From the NCBI RefSeq assembly GCF_021440195.1, contig NZ_JAJTSZ010000007.1:62001-126000 (forward strand): 64,000 nt of DNA, given 5' to 3'. Position 1 is the stretch's first letter, and every line of letters begins with the position of its first letter. Shown here in pieces: positions 8,538-17,431 of this stretch. The DNA is from Dyadobacter sp. CY356. Its GTDB lineage: Bacteria > Bacteroidota > Bacteroidia > Cytophagales > Spirosomataceae. Under the pieces are notes generated by a model. The model saw nothing but the letters and a program-made list of their open reading frames with translations. It did not search any database and was not told the origin of the DNA. The position numbers and the translations under genes were made by a program.

Positions 8538-11500
8538 TCATCTAAGTTCATCGATCCGGCCCAATATTCGCGGCTGTAAATTCGTCTGACAGGCCAGTTT
8601 TTCAGTCGCAGCAGAAGGGGTAAATAAGCGTGTGGTTCCTTCGACGATTTACTTCGGTGATACAAATCATCGTCCGTCAGAATCAGACCTTTATATACCC
8701 CTTCTTCCTTTATTGTAAGGTCAGAAAATGGTAATTCCTTGTGAAGATCGGGTCTCAGTTTTGCCAGCTTATCTTTCAATAGCCAGTTTGATCTGAAACG
8801 ATCCGTGGCTAACGGTTTTGGCTGATAATCGCCGTCAGAAACTTGCCGGGCATATTGAAGGTATGCTTTTAATAATCTCGGCCCTTCGTTCGCCGTTTGC
8901 TCAGTCTGCAATTGCTCAGGCCATACACTTGTTACAAAATAAATTTTTTCTCTCGCACGGGTTACAGCAACATTTAGCCGGTTTTCACCGCCCTGCATAT
9001 TCAGGCTACCAAAATTCATTGTTATTTTCCCTTTTTCATCCGGAGCATAACCCATTGAGAAGATGATTATATCACGTTCATCACCCTGAACGTTTTCAAT
9101 ATTTTTGACAAATAAATCAGGAGCTGTTACCTTTTCCCTTTCCAGAATTTCCTGAATTAACTGCTGCTGATAAAAGTTAAATGTGACAACGCCAAATGTT
9201 TTATCACTTATGCCCAGCTCACGGATAAGCTCAACCACTTTCTCAGCTTCTATCAGATTCATGTTATTTTTCCAGACACCGTCCGTTTTGACATAAGAAA
9301 TCCCCGGTACCTGTTCATTTATTAATTTAAAATCAGGTAAGAGACGCAGAGAATTTTTATAAAAATGCTGATTAGAAAAACCAATCAAATCAAGGGAAAG
9401 ACTACGGTAATGTCCTGATAGCTGATACTGATCAAGACTTTGGGCAGCAAGATCAAGCAAAGAAACTACTTCGAGTGCTACTGAAACTTCTTCTTCATCA
9501 GGTTTTTCTTCATACCGGACTTTATATAAATCACTTGGAGAAAGTTGTTTGGCATCACCTGTTACCACAACCTGCTTCCCTCGATAGGCCGCCGGCAATC
9601 CATATTCTGCATAACATTGTGAAGCTTCATCAAAAATAACCAGATCAAATAAATTCGACTGCATTGGAAATATTGCCGAGACTGCTTCAGGAGACGCCAT
9701 CCAGCATGGAATTAACGAAAAAACGTCATCCGCGTAATTTTCCAGAAGTTTACGTATCGGCCAGATTTTCCGCTTTTTTGTTACCTGATGATTTAATTCG
9801 CGGTAGGTCACGCGATATCCCAGACGGTTTTTTTCGATATCCTGATAAGTTGCCTCCCTCAGTTTTATTCCCGTTATATCACGACTTAAATTTTGCTTTT
9901 GTCCTATACTGCCCTGCAACTGCTCTTCCCATTGCTGCATTTTCAGTGAAGTGACAGCCCTTAATTCCGGAAATTTATTTTCAATATGTTCTATCCATTC
10001 GAGCGAAATACTGTTTTCAAATAAAGCAAGAAATTCATCAGATTGCTTGTAACCGGATTTCTGTGCTTTTGATGTAATGCGTTTTATAACGGTTTGCTCA
10101 TTTGCATTCATTTCAAAGACGATTTTATCCATCTCTGCAAGTGAATCAAAATCTTTACTTAGGGAGGAATGTAATTCCCTGCTATAATTTTCAGGGTCTA
10201 AAACCAGTTTTTCAATTTGTTGGGGAGTTAAAAAGGGACTCATCATCTCTTCCAGCCTTCCCCATGATTGAATCCAACCAGACAATTTATTTATATAATC
10301 CCGGAAATCGTTCAAGTTTTCAGATTGCGAGACCAAATGTATAATTATCTCCTTCCACGGCTTTAACACAGTACGCGAAACTGCATCCGCAGCTTTTTCA
10401 GCATCCTGAAAAAAGTGAATATATTGCTGCTCAAACGAAGCATTAAATTCAAGATATTTTTCGTCAAAATTCAGCAATGGACTTTGGGTCCAGTTTTCCA
10501 GTTCCATCCTGTTGCGAAGCCGAAGTTCAAGTTTACCCAGATCTTCCAAAGAAGTGGTAAGATCATTCCTCGCTGCAATATCGGTTACTGCTGCCTTTTC
10601 GTTTCCAAACAAATTCCACCAGATACCGGATACGAAGGATTGTTTTGCATCAATTGCTTTTTTCAATTGCGCACGAAAAGTTATTAGTTCCGATGGTTTT
10701 AAATTAGACTCAATCCCATCCTCCGCAAAACCTTCCAGTGAATCCGTAGTCTGACGGATAAAAGCCAGCCTTTCGGACGAATTTTTATCCGAACTTATAT
10801 ATTTTTTGAAGAGATTATAGGTAACTTCCTTTTGAATAAGGTCGGAGATATCGTTTAATCGTTCAAGTATTTCATTTCTATTTTGAATGTAATCAATGGA
10901 AAAAGGTCTCCCTGCTATTCTTTCAAATTTATGACTTTGAAGTTTGTATGCTTCCGGCCAATCGGACAGCATTTTTTCCATATTCCGTAAATCTCCGATG
11001 CCATATTTGGCAAAACTTTTCCTGTTAAACCACGCATGCGCTTCATTAAAGCGCAGATAATAACCGGAGAAAATTTTTAGTCTTCTCTTAAAATCATCCC
11101 AATGATCAAGACGAAAAAACCGGTAAAGATCTTTTACTTCGATAACTTCGGCTTTACTATTACAGGTCAGATATAATTCTTTTACAGAAACCCCACTTTC
11201 AGTTTCGTCGAACAGCGCGTTTCTGAAAACATCAAGTTCAGTAACCGTACGATCAATCTGACGACTTTCCTGGCTGAACTGCCTTTCCAGAAAAACAGCA
11301 TCCAGGCTATAATTTTGCTGACGATAGGTTTCTACCAGTTCGATCTGCGTCGCAAATTGTCGATATAAATCTGCCCTGTCATTTTTGAAATCGTGAATAA
11401 GTGCAACAAACGGATCCATACCAACGGTCTTCAACCGCTGATGAACGACATCCAGTGCCGCCCGTTTCTGGCAAACCAGTAAAACTCGTTTTCCCTGAGC

Positions 11501-12523
11501 CGCAAAATCTGCCATTAAGTTGCATATCAACTGGGACTTTCCACTTCCCGGAGGGCCTTGTACCACAACAGATTTCCCGGATTTTACCGCACGAATAATG
11601 CCTTCCTGTGACTCATCGATGGCAAAAGGTGTCAATATTTGTTCTTCACGCAGAACCGCCTGAGATTCGACGTTTATTAACTCCGAAATTTCTTGTGGTT
11701 GAAAATTTTCATCAATTTCTTCATGAACCAGAGGCATCTTAAAGTTTTCCTGCTCAGATAAATCCAGTAAAGTATTATAATCCGGCACGAGGTAGGAACC
11801 GGCCTGTGGAAATATTCCTAAAACTGCTTCGGGATAAAGTTTCAGTTCACCATTTTTTTCTAAAAGCTGTAAATCTGCACTTTTTTGAATATCGAATGGA
11901 CTGAGTTTATCCTCAAAAAGCTGCTGATTGAAGTTAATTTTTAGCGGCGTTTCTTTCAGCCACTCATAAAGCTGGGTCCTGAATTCAAGTATATCTTTTG
12001 AAAAATCCTCGAAAGATTTTTCAAGTATTTCATCTGAAATTATGGCTTCGTTGAAATGCGCATAAGCCAGTGCCAGGCTCCGGTTCAATGTAATACCAAT
12101 ATCATCACGTTCAAACAGACACCATTGCTCCCGATCAATCCGAAGCGTTACCGGAAAAAATAAAAGGGGTGCATGAATGGGCGTGCCATCAGAAAGTTTT
12201 CCACGGACAAAAGGATAGCCAACATATAAATCTCTGGATCCCCGCTCCTCTTCAATAAAATGCTCCGTACGCGCTATTTTTCGTAATCTTTTACTAATCT
12301 CATTTACTTTTTCATAACGAGGATCCTGTATATCGCAAACAGCGATCCGGTTCTTTCGTTGAATCAGATTTTGAATAAATTCGAAAGAAGATTTTCCAAG
12401 AAGAAAATCGGTTTCGTTTAAATCCAGAAATTGTTCAGCCGGAAGACTTGTTAATAAAAGTGACTTGTTGCGTGTACTGAGGTTAGTCAGTCGTTTTAAA
12501 TAGGCTTTTAGGATGCGGTTCAT
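8534..12523 (-). CDS. large superfamily 1 DNA/RNA helicase (DUF4011-like N-terminus)
   Basis: A 1329-aa protein. The N-terminal about 300 residues (RLTNLSTRNKSLLL, YVGYPFVRG, PIHAPLLFFPVTL) resemble the DUF4011-type region of large SF1 helicases. Walker A VVQGPPGSGKSQ lies near residue 320, motif II VIFDEASQC near 963, then VVVTGDAKQLSPSD, the motif V/VI region NVQGDERDIIIFSMGYA and LNVAVTRAREKIYFVTS. Between motifs Ia and II is a long insert of about 600 residues with much helix, as in Upf1/Dna2-like enzymes. There is no obvious nuclease domain. It starts 21 bp after terC ends on the same strand, so the two may be co-transcribed. Role unknown: nucleic-acid repair, RNA metabolism or defence are all possible. 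Confidence 0.85.
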   Translation of the reverse strand: MNRILKAYLKRLTNLSTRNKSLLLTSLPAEQFLDLNETDFLLGKSSFEFIQNLIQRKNRIAVCDIQDPRYEKVNEISKRLRKIARTEHFIEEERGSRDLYVGYPFVRGKLSDGTPIHAPLLFFPVTLRIDREQWCLFERDDIGITLNRSLALAYAHFNEAIISDEILEKSFEDFSKDILEFRTQLYEWLKETPLKINFNQQLFEDKLSPFDIQKSADLQLLEKNGELKLYPEAVLGIFPQAGSYLVPDYNTLLDLSEQENFKMPLVHEEIDENFQPQEISELINVESQAVLREEQILTPFAIDESQEGIIRAVKSGKSVVVQGPPGSGKSQLICNLMADFAAQGKRVLLVCQKRAALDVVHQRLKTVGMDPFVALIHDFKNDRADLYRQFATQIELVETYRQQNYSLDAVFLERQFSQESRQIDRTVTELDVFRNALFDETESGVSVKELYLTCNSKAEVIEVKDLYRFFRLDHWDDFKRRLKIFSGYYLRFNEAHAWFNRKSFAKYGIGDLRNMEKMLSDWPEAYKLQSHKFERIAGRPFSIDYIQNRNEILERLNDISDLIQKEVTYNLFKKYISSDKNSSERLAFIRQTTDSLEGFAEDGIESNLKPSELITFRAQLKKAIDAKQSFVSGIWWNLFGNEKAAVTDIAARNDLTTSLEDLGKLELRLRNRMELENWTQSPLLNFDEKYLEFNASFEQQYIHFFQDAEKAADAVSRTVLKPWKEIIIHLVSQSENLNDFRDYINKLSGWIQSWGRLEEMMSPFLTPQQIEKLVLDPENYSRELHSSLSKDFDSLAEMDKIVFEMNANEQTVIKRITSKAQKSGYKQSDEFLALFENSISLEWIEHIENKFPELRAVTSLKMQQWEEQLQGSIGQKQNLSRDITGIKLREATYQDIEKNRLGYRVTYRELNHQVTKKRKIWPIRKLLENYADDVFSLIPCWMASPEAVSAIFPMQSNLFDLVIFDEASQCYAEYGLPAAYRGKQVVVTGDAKQLSPSDLYKVRYEEKPDEEEVSVALEVVSLLDLAAQSLDQYQLSGHYRSLSLDLIGFSNQHFYKNSLRLLPDFKLINEQVPGISYVKTDGVWKNNMNLIEAEKVVELIRELGISDKTFGVVTFNFYQQQLIQEILEREKVTAPDLFVKNIENVQGDERDIIIFSMGYAPDEKGKITMNFGSLNMQGGENRLNVAVTRAREKIYFVTSVWPEQLQTEQTANEGPRLLKAYLQYARQVSDGDYQPKPLATDRFRSNWLLKDKLAKLRPDLHKELPFSDLTIKEEGVYKGLILTDDDLYHRSKSSKEPHAYLPLLLRLKNWPVRRIYSREYWAGSMNLDD

Positions 12524-12544
12524 AGACTTAAAACGATCCCTGAA

Positions 12545-13615
12545 TTAACTATTGGATGCGATTTCTTTTACTTCTTTTTTTTCAGGAAAAATAACTGAGG
12601 CAAGAATACTAACTGCCAGGATCCCAAGAATTACATAAAGGGAATAAACAGTCTTGAAACCCATCTCTTCAAGTTGAACATGTGCAAGCATTTTTCCACC
12701 AATAAACACCAGAAGAACACCCAGTCCATATTTAAGAAAGCGGAAAAGCCCCATGATATTACTTAAAAAGAAGAACATGGAACGAAGGCCCATGATCGCA
12801 AAAATATTTGAAAAGAAAACTACGTATGGATCCTTGGTTACCGAGAAAACAGCTGGAACTGAATCCACAGCAAAGATCAAATCCGTAAATTCAACGATAA
12901 GAACAACAACAAAAAGAGGTGTGACAAGCCATTTCCCTTTTTTCTTTACAAAGAAATGTTCGTAGACATAGCGAGGAAAAACGGAGAAATATTTTGAAGC
13001 AAATTTAACAACAGGGTGTTTGGCCGGATCAATTTTTTCATCTTCGTCGCCCTGAAAGAAAATCTTTCCACCCTGATATACAAGCAGCAGACCAAACAGA
13101 TAAATGATCCATTCGAAGCGCTGGATTAAAGCGGAACCTACAAAAATGAATATAAAACGCATGATGATGGCACCCAAAACTCCCCAGAATAAAACCTTTT
13201 TGTAGTATTTAGGACGTACACCAAAGGAGGCGAAAATCAATATGATCACAAAAATATTATCGACTGAAAGTGCGTATTCGAGCAAATAGCCTGTAATAAA
13301 TTCCAGAGACATATTTTTCCGGTATATTTCCAGACTGGCTTCGAAGTTATCAGGAATCAGTTTTAAGTGCGGTGCATATTTGGACTGAATACTGGCAAGC
13401 TCGTCATAGTTATTTACACCGTGAACCAAGTCGCCATGTGTATTAATGACCACGTAAAATACGAGTGCCAATAAAATCCAGGCAACAGTCCAGGCGGCAG
13501 CTTCTTTAAATTTTACAACGTGATCTTTTTTGTTAAAAACTCCCAAATCCAAAAGGAGCATTACACCAATTACTAAAAGGAATCCTCCAAAAAACAGTAC
13601 TTCGTTCGAAAACAT
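12545..13615 (-). CDS. TerC/Alx family integral membrane protein
   Basis: A 356-aa protein with about nine hydrophobic segments. It has the paired acidic motifs of the TerC family: EYALSVDNIFVIILIF (residues about 110-125) and EFTDLIFAVDSVPAVFSVTKDPYVVFFSNIFAIMGLRS (about 243-280). Members are linked to metal-ion (Mn, Ca, tellurite) export or metalation of secreted enzymes. The short cytoplasmic tail is Lys/Glu-rich. Possibly co-transcribed with the downstream helicase. Confidence 0.92.
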   Translation of the reverse strand: MFSNEVLFFGGFLLVIGVMLLLDLGVFNKKDHVVKFKEAAAWTVAWILLALVFYVVINTHGDLVHGVNNYDELASIQSKYAPHLKLIPDNFEASLEIYRKNMSLEFITGYLLEYALSVDNIFVIILIFASFGVRPKYYKKVLFWGVLGAIIMRFIFIFVGSALIQRFEWIIYLFGLLLVYQGGKIFFQGDEDEKIDPAKHPVVKFASKYFSVFPRYVYEHFFVKKKGKWLVTPLFVVVLIVEFTDLIFAVDSVPAVFSVTKDPYVVFFSNIFAIMGLRSMFFFLSNIMGLFRFLKYGLGVLLVFIGGKMLAHVQLEEMGFKTVYSLYVILGILAVSILASVIFPEKKEVKEIASNS

Positions 13616-13695
13616 GAAAATTTATTTTTTAAACCTGACCAACGACAGAGATGAGTGATGTGACCGGGGAGCTTTACTCCATAGTCGATACGATA

Positions 13696-13703
13696 CAAAG
13701 GTA
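13696..13703 (-). promoter_or_regulatory. candidate -7 promoter box for terC
   Basis: Minus strand reads TACCTTTG, an exact match to TAnnTTTG, about 80 nt upstream of the TerC start. No TTG/TTTG was found at the 19-21 nt position upstream, so this is a partial match only. Confidence 0.3.
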
Positions 13704-13836
13704 ATCAAAAATTGAAGGGCCGGAGGCTATTTGGACAAACGGTTGTAAGTATAATCTTTCCTCACCAAAATCAGTGAAGTATGGTTAATTACTAAAAATA
13801 AGTTTATCAATATTTTACTTTTCATATATGTCTAAA

Positions 13837-13872
13837 AACTGTGGCCTTAACTTCATATTTCAGGCCACAGTT
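13837..13872. repeat. perfect 11-bp inverted repeat in the terC / tRNA-Gly divergent region
   Basis: Arms AACTGTGGCCT and AGGCCACAGTT with a 14-nt loop. On the minus strand the second arm runs into TTTTTAG, so it looks like a weak intrinsic terminator, yet neither flanking gene ends here. It could be an operator or a remnant of a lost gene. The rest of the terC to tRNA-Gly gap (about 440 bp) is AT-rich and otherwise holds only the two promoter candidates. Confidence 0.45.
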
Positions 13873-13989
13873 GAATCATTTAAGATGATGTTGAAAAAAA
13901 TGTAAAAATTTTATTTTTGCTAACTATTATGATTTACAATTTGTTAATAAATTGTTTCATTTTTTTTCAAAAATATTTTCATCAAACAC

Positions 13990-14020
13990 TTGCGCCGCAT
14001 AGGTCATATGAATACCTTTG
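13990..14020 (+). promoter_or_regulatory. promoter of tRNA-Gly (TTG-20-TACCTTTG)
   Basis: TTG at the -33 position, 20-nt spacer, then TACCTTTG, a full match to the Bacteroidota housekeeping promoter. Predicted transcription start about 14027, some 28 nt ahead of the tRNA. Confidence 0.7.
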
Positions 14021-14054
14021 CACCACGTTAATCAAATAACGCACCAGACAACAC

Positions 14055-14127
14055 GCAGAAGTAGCTCAGCTGGTAGAGCGCAACCTTGCCAAGGTTGAGG
14101 TCGCGAGTTCGAACCTCGTCTTCTGCT
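14055..14127 (+). tRNA. tRNA-Gly(GCC)
   Basis: 73 nt folding as a cloverleaf: acceptor GCAGAAG/CTTCTGC, D-arm GCTC/GAGC, anticodon stem CAACC/GGTTG with loop TTGCCAA (anticodon GCC at 14088-14090), T-arm GCGAG-TTCGAAC-CTCGT, discriminator T as expected for glycine. The 3' CCA is not encoded. Confidence 0.96.
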
Positions 14128-14138
14128 CAGAGATACAG

Positions 14139-14160
14139 AGCACCGGAAACGGTGCTTTTT
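14139..14160 (+). terminator. intrinsic terminator between the two tRNA genes
   Basis: 7-bp GC-rich stem AGCACCG/CGGTGCT with a GAAA tetraloop, followed by a T-run. It would end the tRNA-Gly transcript 12 nt after the tRNA and so separate it from tRNA-Leu. Confidence 0.75.
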
Positions 14161-14199
14161 CTCATAAAAACCGACAAACTTGTTTGAAGGTGGGTTAAT

Positions 14200-14285
14200 G
14201 CCAGGGTGGTGGAACTGGTAGACACGCAGGACTTAAAATCCTGTGAGCTGTAAGGCTCGTACGGGTTCGATTCCCGTCCCCGGTA
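14200..14285 (+). tRNA. tRNA-Leu(UAA)
   Basis: 86-nt class II tRNA with a long variable arm (AGCTGTAAGGCTCGT region). Anticodon stem CAGGA/TCCTG encloses loop CTTAAAA, anticodon TAA. T-arm ACGGG-TTCGATT-CCCGT, discriminator A. The acceptor stem GCCAGGG/CCCCGGT has a G1-U72 wobble and an A4-C69 mismatch. No consensus promoter was found in the 40 nt between the preceding hairpin and this gene, so read-through or an atypical promoter may be used. CCA is not encoded. Confidence 0.93.
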
Positions 14286-14295
14286 CATCACTGTC

Positions 14296-14329
14296 AAGGA
14301 GTTACGATCTTTTCGTAACTCCTTTTTTT
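14296..14329 (+). terminator. intrinsic terminator of tRNA-Leu(UAA)
   Basis: 11-bp stem AAGGAGTTACG/CGTAACTCCTT, 7-nt loop, then a run of T. Confidence 0.85.
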
Positions 14330-14464
14330 GTGCCTCAAAAGGCTACAAAAACCAGATCAGTTTAAGTTTTAGTATGTCCTCAAAGCTTCGAATCAGCATA
14401 AATAATAAATATTACATCAATTGTAGAATTTATTTGATTCTATTTTGTAGATTTATTTTTATTT

Positions 14465-14496
14465 ATATTGTAAAACTAACTATATATTTACAATAT
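14465..14496. repeat. AT-rich inverted repeat upstream of the T9SS cargo gene
   Basis: Arms ATATTGTAAA and TTTACAATAT separated by 12 nt, ending 49 nt before the chosen ATG. Could be a regulator site; no function can be read from it. The region between the tRNA terminator and this repeat shows nothing else. Confidence 0.35.
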
Positions 14497-14545
14497 GAAT
14501 TAGTTTTAATCGATAAATAGTTTAGTGGATGAAAGCTCGCGTTAT

Positions 14546-15757
14546 ATGAGAGATTTAAGACTTTGCAGAAGCAAGAAGTATCTTTTTTGTTCTGTTATTA
14601 TATTGGTTTTTTATTTCACCCTGCAAAACATTGCTGTCTATGCTCAGCAGGGCAATACAATTATTACCGCCAGAACGGGTAGCATTGGAGTTCTTAGTTA
14701 CTCAGCCCAGGTTACATCCAGCGGTTTGGAGTCAGGGAAATATATAGACGGGTACGTAAAAAAAATGGGAACTGCCAAATTCATTTACCCAGTAGGAAAT
14801 GGCGGATATTACCGTCCCTTTGCTGCGGATGCAAACGGTATTACAGGTGCTTATTTCTTCGGATCAGTTGATAATAGCGTGAATGAAATACCGGGTGGCC
14901 CGTTTCCCCGATCTTCCAAAGACGTTGATATTGGTTCAGTAAGCCCAACAGAGTTATGGGACATCAATGGTAGTTTTAGTGGAAAAATCACTTTGACATG
15001 GAGCCCCGTAAGCAATGTCGCTACCCTTTTAAGCAGCAGTGACCTCTCTAAACTTATGATTGTTGGATGGAATGGATCGAAGTGGACTAAAATTCCTGCT
15101 ACTTACGATCAGGTATCCATATTAGGTGGTTCCAGTACGACTCAAAACGGATCCATTACTACAACCTCGGCCTTTTCGCCAGATAATTATTCCGTTTATA
15201 CCCTAGCGTCTGCACCAGGAGGGCCTTTGCCCGTTACACTGGTAAATTTTGAAGTTAAAGCCATTGAAAGAACCAGCCAACTCTCGTGGAGCACTATTTC
15301 TGAAATAAATAGTGACAGATTTGAAATTGAACGAAGTGACTTAGGAAAGTCCTGGACAAGTATTGGTAGTATTTTCACGAAAAATATCAACGCTGCAACG
15401 CAAAATTATTCATTCTCTGACAGAGAGCCTTTAAACGGCAACAACCTGTATCGTTTGAAGATGATAGATACAGACGGGACATTTGCATATAGCCAGATCC
15501 GCCAAATCAGCTTTAACAACATTTTCGATATTACTGTTTATCCAAATCCAGCTACTGACAAATTTTACCTTTCCAATGTATCGCAAGTTGGGTCAAAAAT
15601 CTCATTATTTGAAGTTGGTGGTAAAAAGATGATAGAAAACGCAAGTTTTACGACGGACGGTATCAATGTGTCAGCCTTATCTGCCGGATCATACATTATT
15701 CGCATAGATACAAACGATGGACAACAGATAGTCCGTAAGCTATTAATAGCAAGATAA
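14546..15757 (+). CDS. secreted protein with C-terminal T9SS type A sorting domain
   Basis: A 403-aa protein from the ATG chosen here; a GTG 21 bp upstream in frame would add seven residues. Signal peptide: SKKYLFCSVIILVFYFTLQNIAVYAQQ. The body has GYVKKMGTAKFIYPVGNGGYYRPFA, common in Bacteroidota surface proteins, then a stretch rich in Ser/Thr/Gly and a fibronectin-like segment (LPVTLVNFEVKA, RTSQLSWSTISEINSDRFEIERS). The last about 75 residues (ITVYPNPATDKFYLSNV ... GSYIIRIDTNDGQQIVRKLLI) form a T9SS sorting domain, so it is exported by the Por system and probably anchored at the cell surface. It lies 41 bp upstream of a DUF1800/DUF1501 pair on the same strand. Confidence 0.85.
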   Translation: MRDLRLCRSKKYLFCSVIILVFYFTLQNIAVYAQQGNTIITARTGSIGVLSYSAQVTSSGLESGKYIDGYVKKMGTAKFIYPVGNGGYYRPFAADANGITGAYFFGSVDNSVNEIPGGPFPRSSKDVDIGSVSPTELWDINGSFSGKITLTWSPVSNVATLLSSSDLSKLMIVGWNGSKWTKIPATYDQVSILGGSSTTQNGSITTTSAFSPDNYSVYTLASAPGGPLPVTLVNFEVKAIERTSQLSWSTISEINSDRFEIERSDLGKSWTSIGSIFTKNINAATQNYSFSDREPLNGNNLYRLKMIDTDGTFAYSQIRQISFNNIFDITVYPNPATDKFYLSNVSQVGSKISLFEVGGKKMIENASFTTDGINVSALSAGSYIIRIDTNDGQQIVRKLLIAR

Positions 15758-15798
15758 TAGAACAGTGCTTACTCGAGTGAATTAAAAAATAAGTTACA

Positions 15799-17421
15799 AT
15801 GCCATATTTAGATACCTATACTACACCCTTAACAGCGAAAACTGCTGCCCATTTGTTACGGAGGGCAACCTTTGGCCCTACACAGCAGGAAATAACGAAT
15901 TTCAAGGGGCTTACTGCAACGCAAGCCGTCGACCTGCTGATAAGCAATGTCAGCCTAACCATATCACCTCCACCCCCTGTCGATCTAAACCCTGGTAGCG
16001 CAACTTACCGTCAACCCTATTTGGAATTGCCTCACATGCGGGAAAGGGAATTCGAGATGGGCTATATGGTCAGATATTGGTGGATAGCTTTAATGTGTCA
16101 ACAAAATAATGCACCATCAGTTCTTGAAAAATTAGCTGCATTTTGGCAAAACCACTTTGTTGTGGCGCACAGCACTATTGGAGAATACAGATTACTATTC
16201 CAATATCTTGATTTACTCCGGAAAGGTTGTCTGGGAAGTTTTCGAAATATGACCGTAGACATGACCAAAAATGCCGGGATGCTCTTATATCAAAGTGGTA
16301 ATGAAAATGAAAAAGATCATCCCAATGAGAATTACGCAAGAGAACTTCAGGAATTGTTTACCGTAGGTCAAAAAGACTTTGCTGGAAATGCCAACTATAC
16401 CGAAGATGATGTAAAAGCGGCCTCAAAAGTTTTGACCGGTTGGCAGGTGAATACCAACTGGGTGGGAACACCGCCTGCAAATGGCGTTACCTTTTCTGTA
16501 TCCAGGCACGACACTTCAAACAAAACATTTTCTGCCAAATATAATAACACAGTAATCCAGGGCAGATCAACTCCTGATGGCGGTGATGCAGAAGTTGCCG
16601 ATCTGGTAAATATGCTCCTTGCCCATCCTGAATCACCGAAATTTATTTGCAGAAAACTATATCGATGGTATGTGAATACGGATGTTACCCAGGATATAGA
16701 AAATAACGTCATCATACCTCTTGCCAATTTTTTCGCAAGTCCTCAAAACGATTTTCAGATCCAGCCAGTATTAAAAAAATTACTGACCAGTCAGATATTT
16801 TATGATAACGCCAATATTGGTTCTATGATGAAAGCTCCTTCTGAATTTCTGATTGGAGCTTTACGATTCTTTAACCAACCGGTTCCAGATGTAACCACGC
16901 AAACGCAGGGATACAAAAAATACATGGAATTTGTTCATTGGGGGATGGTAGCGATGCAAATGGCATTTTTAGACCAACCAGCAGTATTTGGCTTTCCGCC
17001 TTATTACCAAATTGGATATTCGAAAAACTGGATTAACGGCGCAACGTTAATGCATCGTTCCTCTCATATGGATGTATTTATATATCCCAACATCGAAATC
17101 TATCCTGGCTATATATTGGGGGTTGATATTTTGGCATGGGTAAGAACTCTTCAACCTAATTTCAGCGATGTAGCGGGCACTCCCGCTGTTGCATGCGAAG
17201 TTGTACTGGATGCACTCATTGAAAATCTATACGCTGTTGATCTTAGTCAGTCTCAAAAGGATTATTTAATAGATACCATTATGCTGGAGGGGCGTAACCG
17301 GAGTTATTGGATAACTTTTTGGAATTGGTACAGAGAAGATCAAACAAACGGAGCGGCTTTACATTGCTGCTATAACATTTTCACATACCTGTTAAAGATG
17401 GCCGAGTATAACATATTTTGA
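15799..17421 (+). CDS. DUF1800 family protein
   Basis: A 540-aa protein. The opening AAHLLRRATFGPTQQEITNF is the DUF1800 hallmark (RRAtFGpt), followed by KLAAFWQNHFV, DMTKNAGMLLYQSGNENEKDHPNENYARELQELFTVG and KASKVLTGW. DUF1800 proteins are usually encoded next to a DUF1501 protein, as here (next gene 10 bp downstream). No signal peptide is apparent at the start used. The biochemical role of the family is not established. Confidence 0.9.
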   Translation: MPYLDTYTTPLTAKTAAHLLRRATFGPTQQEITNFKGLTATQAVDLLISNVSLTISPPPPVDLNPGSATYRQPYLELPHMREREFEMGYMVRYWWIALMCQQNNAPSVLEKLAAFWQNHFVVAHSTIGEYRLLFQYLDLLRKGCLGSFRNMTVDMTKNAGMLLYQSGNENEKDHPNENYARELQELFTVGQKDFAGNANYTEDDVKAASKVLTGWQVNTNWVGTPPANGVTFSVSRHDTSNKTFSAKYNNTVIQGRSTPDGGDAEVADLVNMLLAHPESPKFICRKLYRWYVNTDVTQDIENNVIIPLANFFASPQNDFQIQPVLKKLLTSQIFYDNANIGSMMKAPSEFLIGALRFFNQPVPDVTTQTQGYKKYMEFVHWGMVAMQMAFLDQPAVFGFPPYYQIGYSKNWINGATLMHRSSHMDVFIYPNIEIYPGYILGVDILAWVRTLQPNFSDVAGTPAVACEVVLDALIENLYAVDLSQSQKDYLIDTIMLEGRNRSYWITFWNWYREDQTNGAALHCCYNIFTYLLKMAEYNIF

Positions 17422-17431
17422 TTTGTTACTT

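Noticed and set aside
13616..13700. Manganese (yybP-ykoY) riboswitch upstream of terC
   Set aside because: A GGAG-loop-CTCC hairpin is there but the conserved three-way-junction sequence could not be made out.
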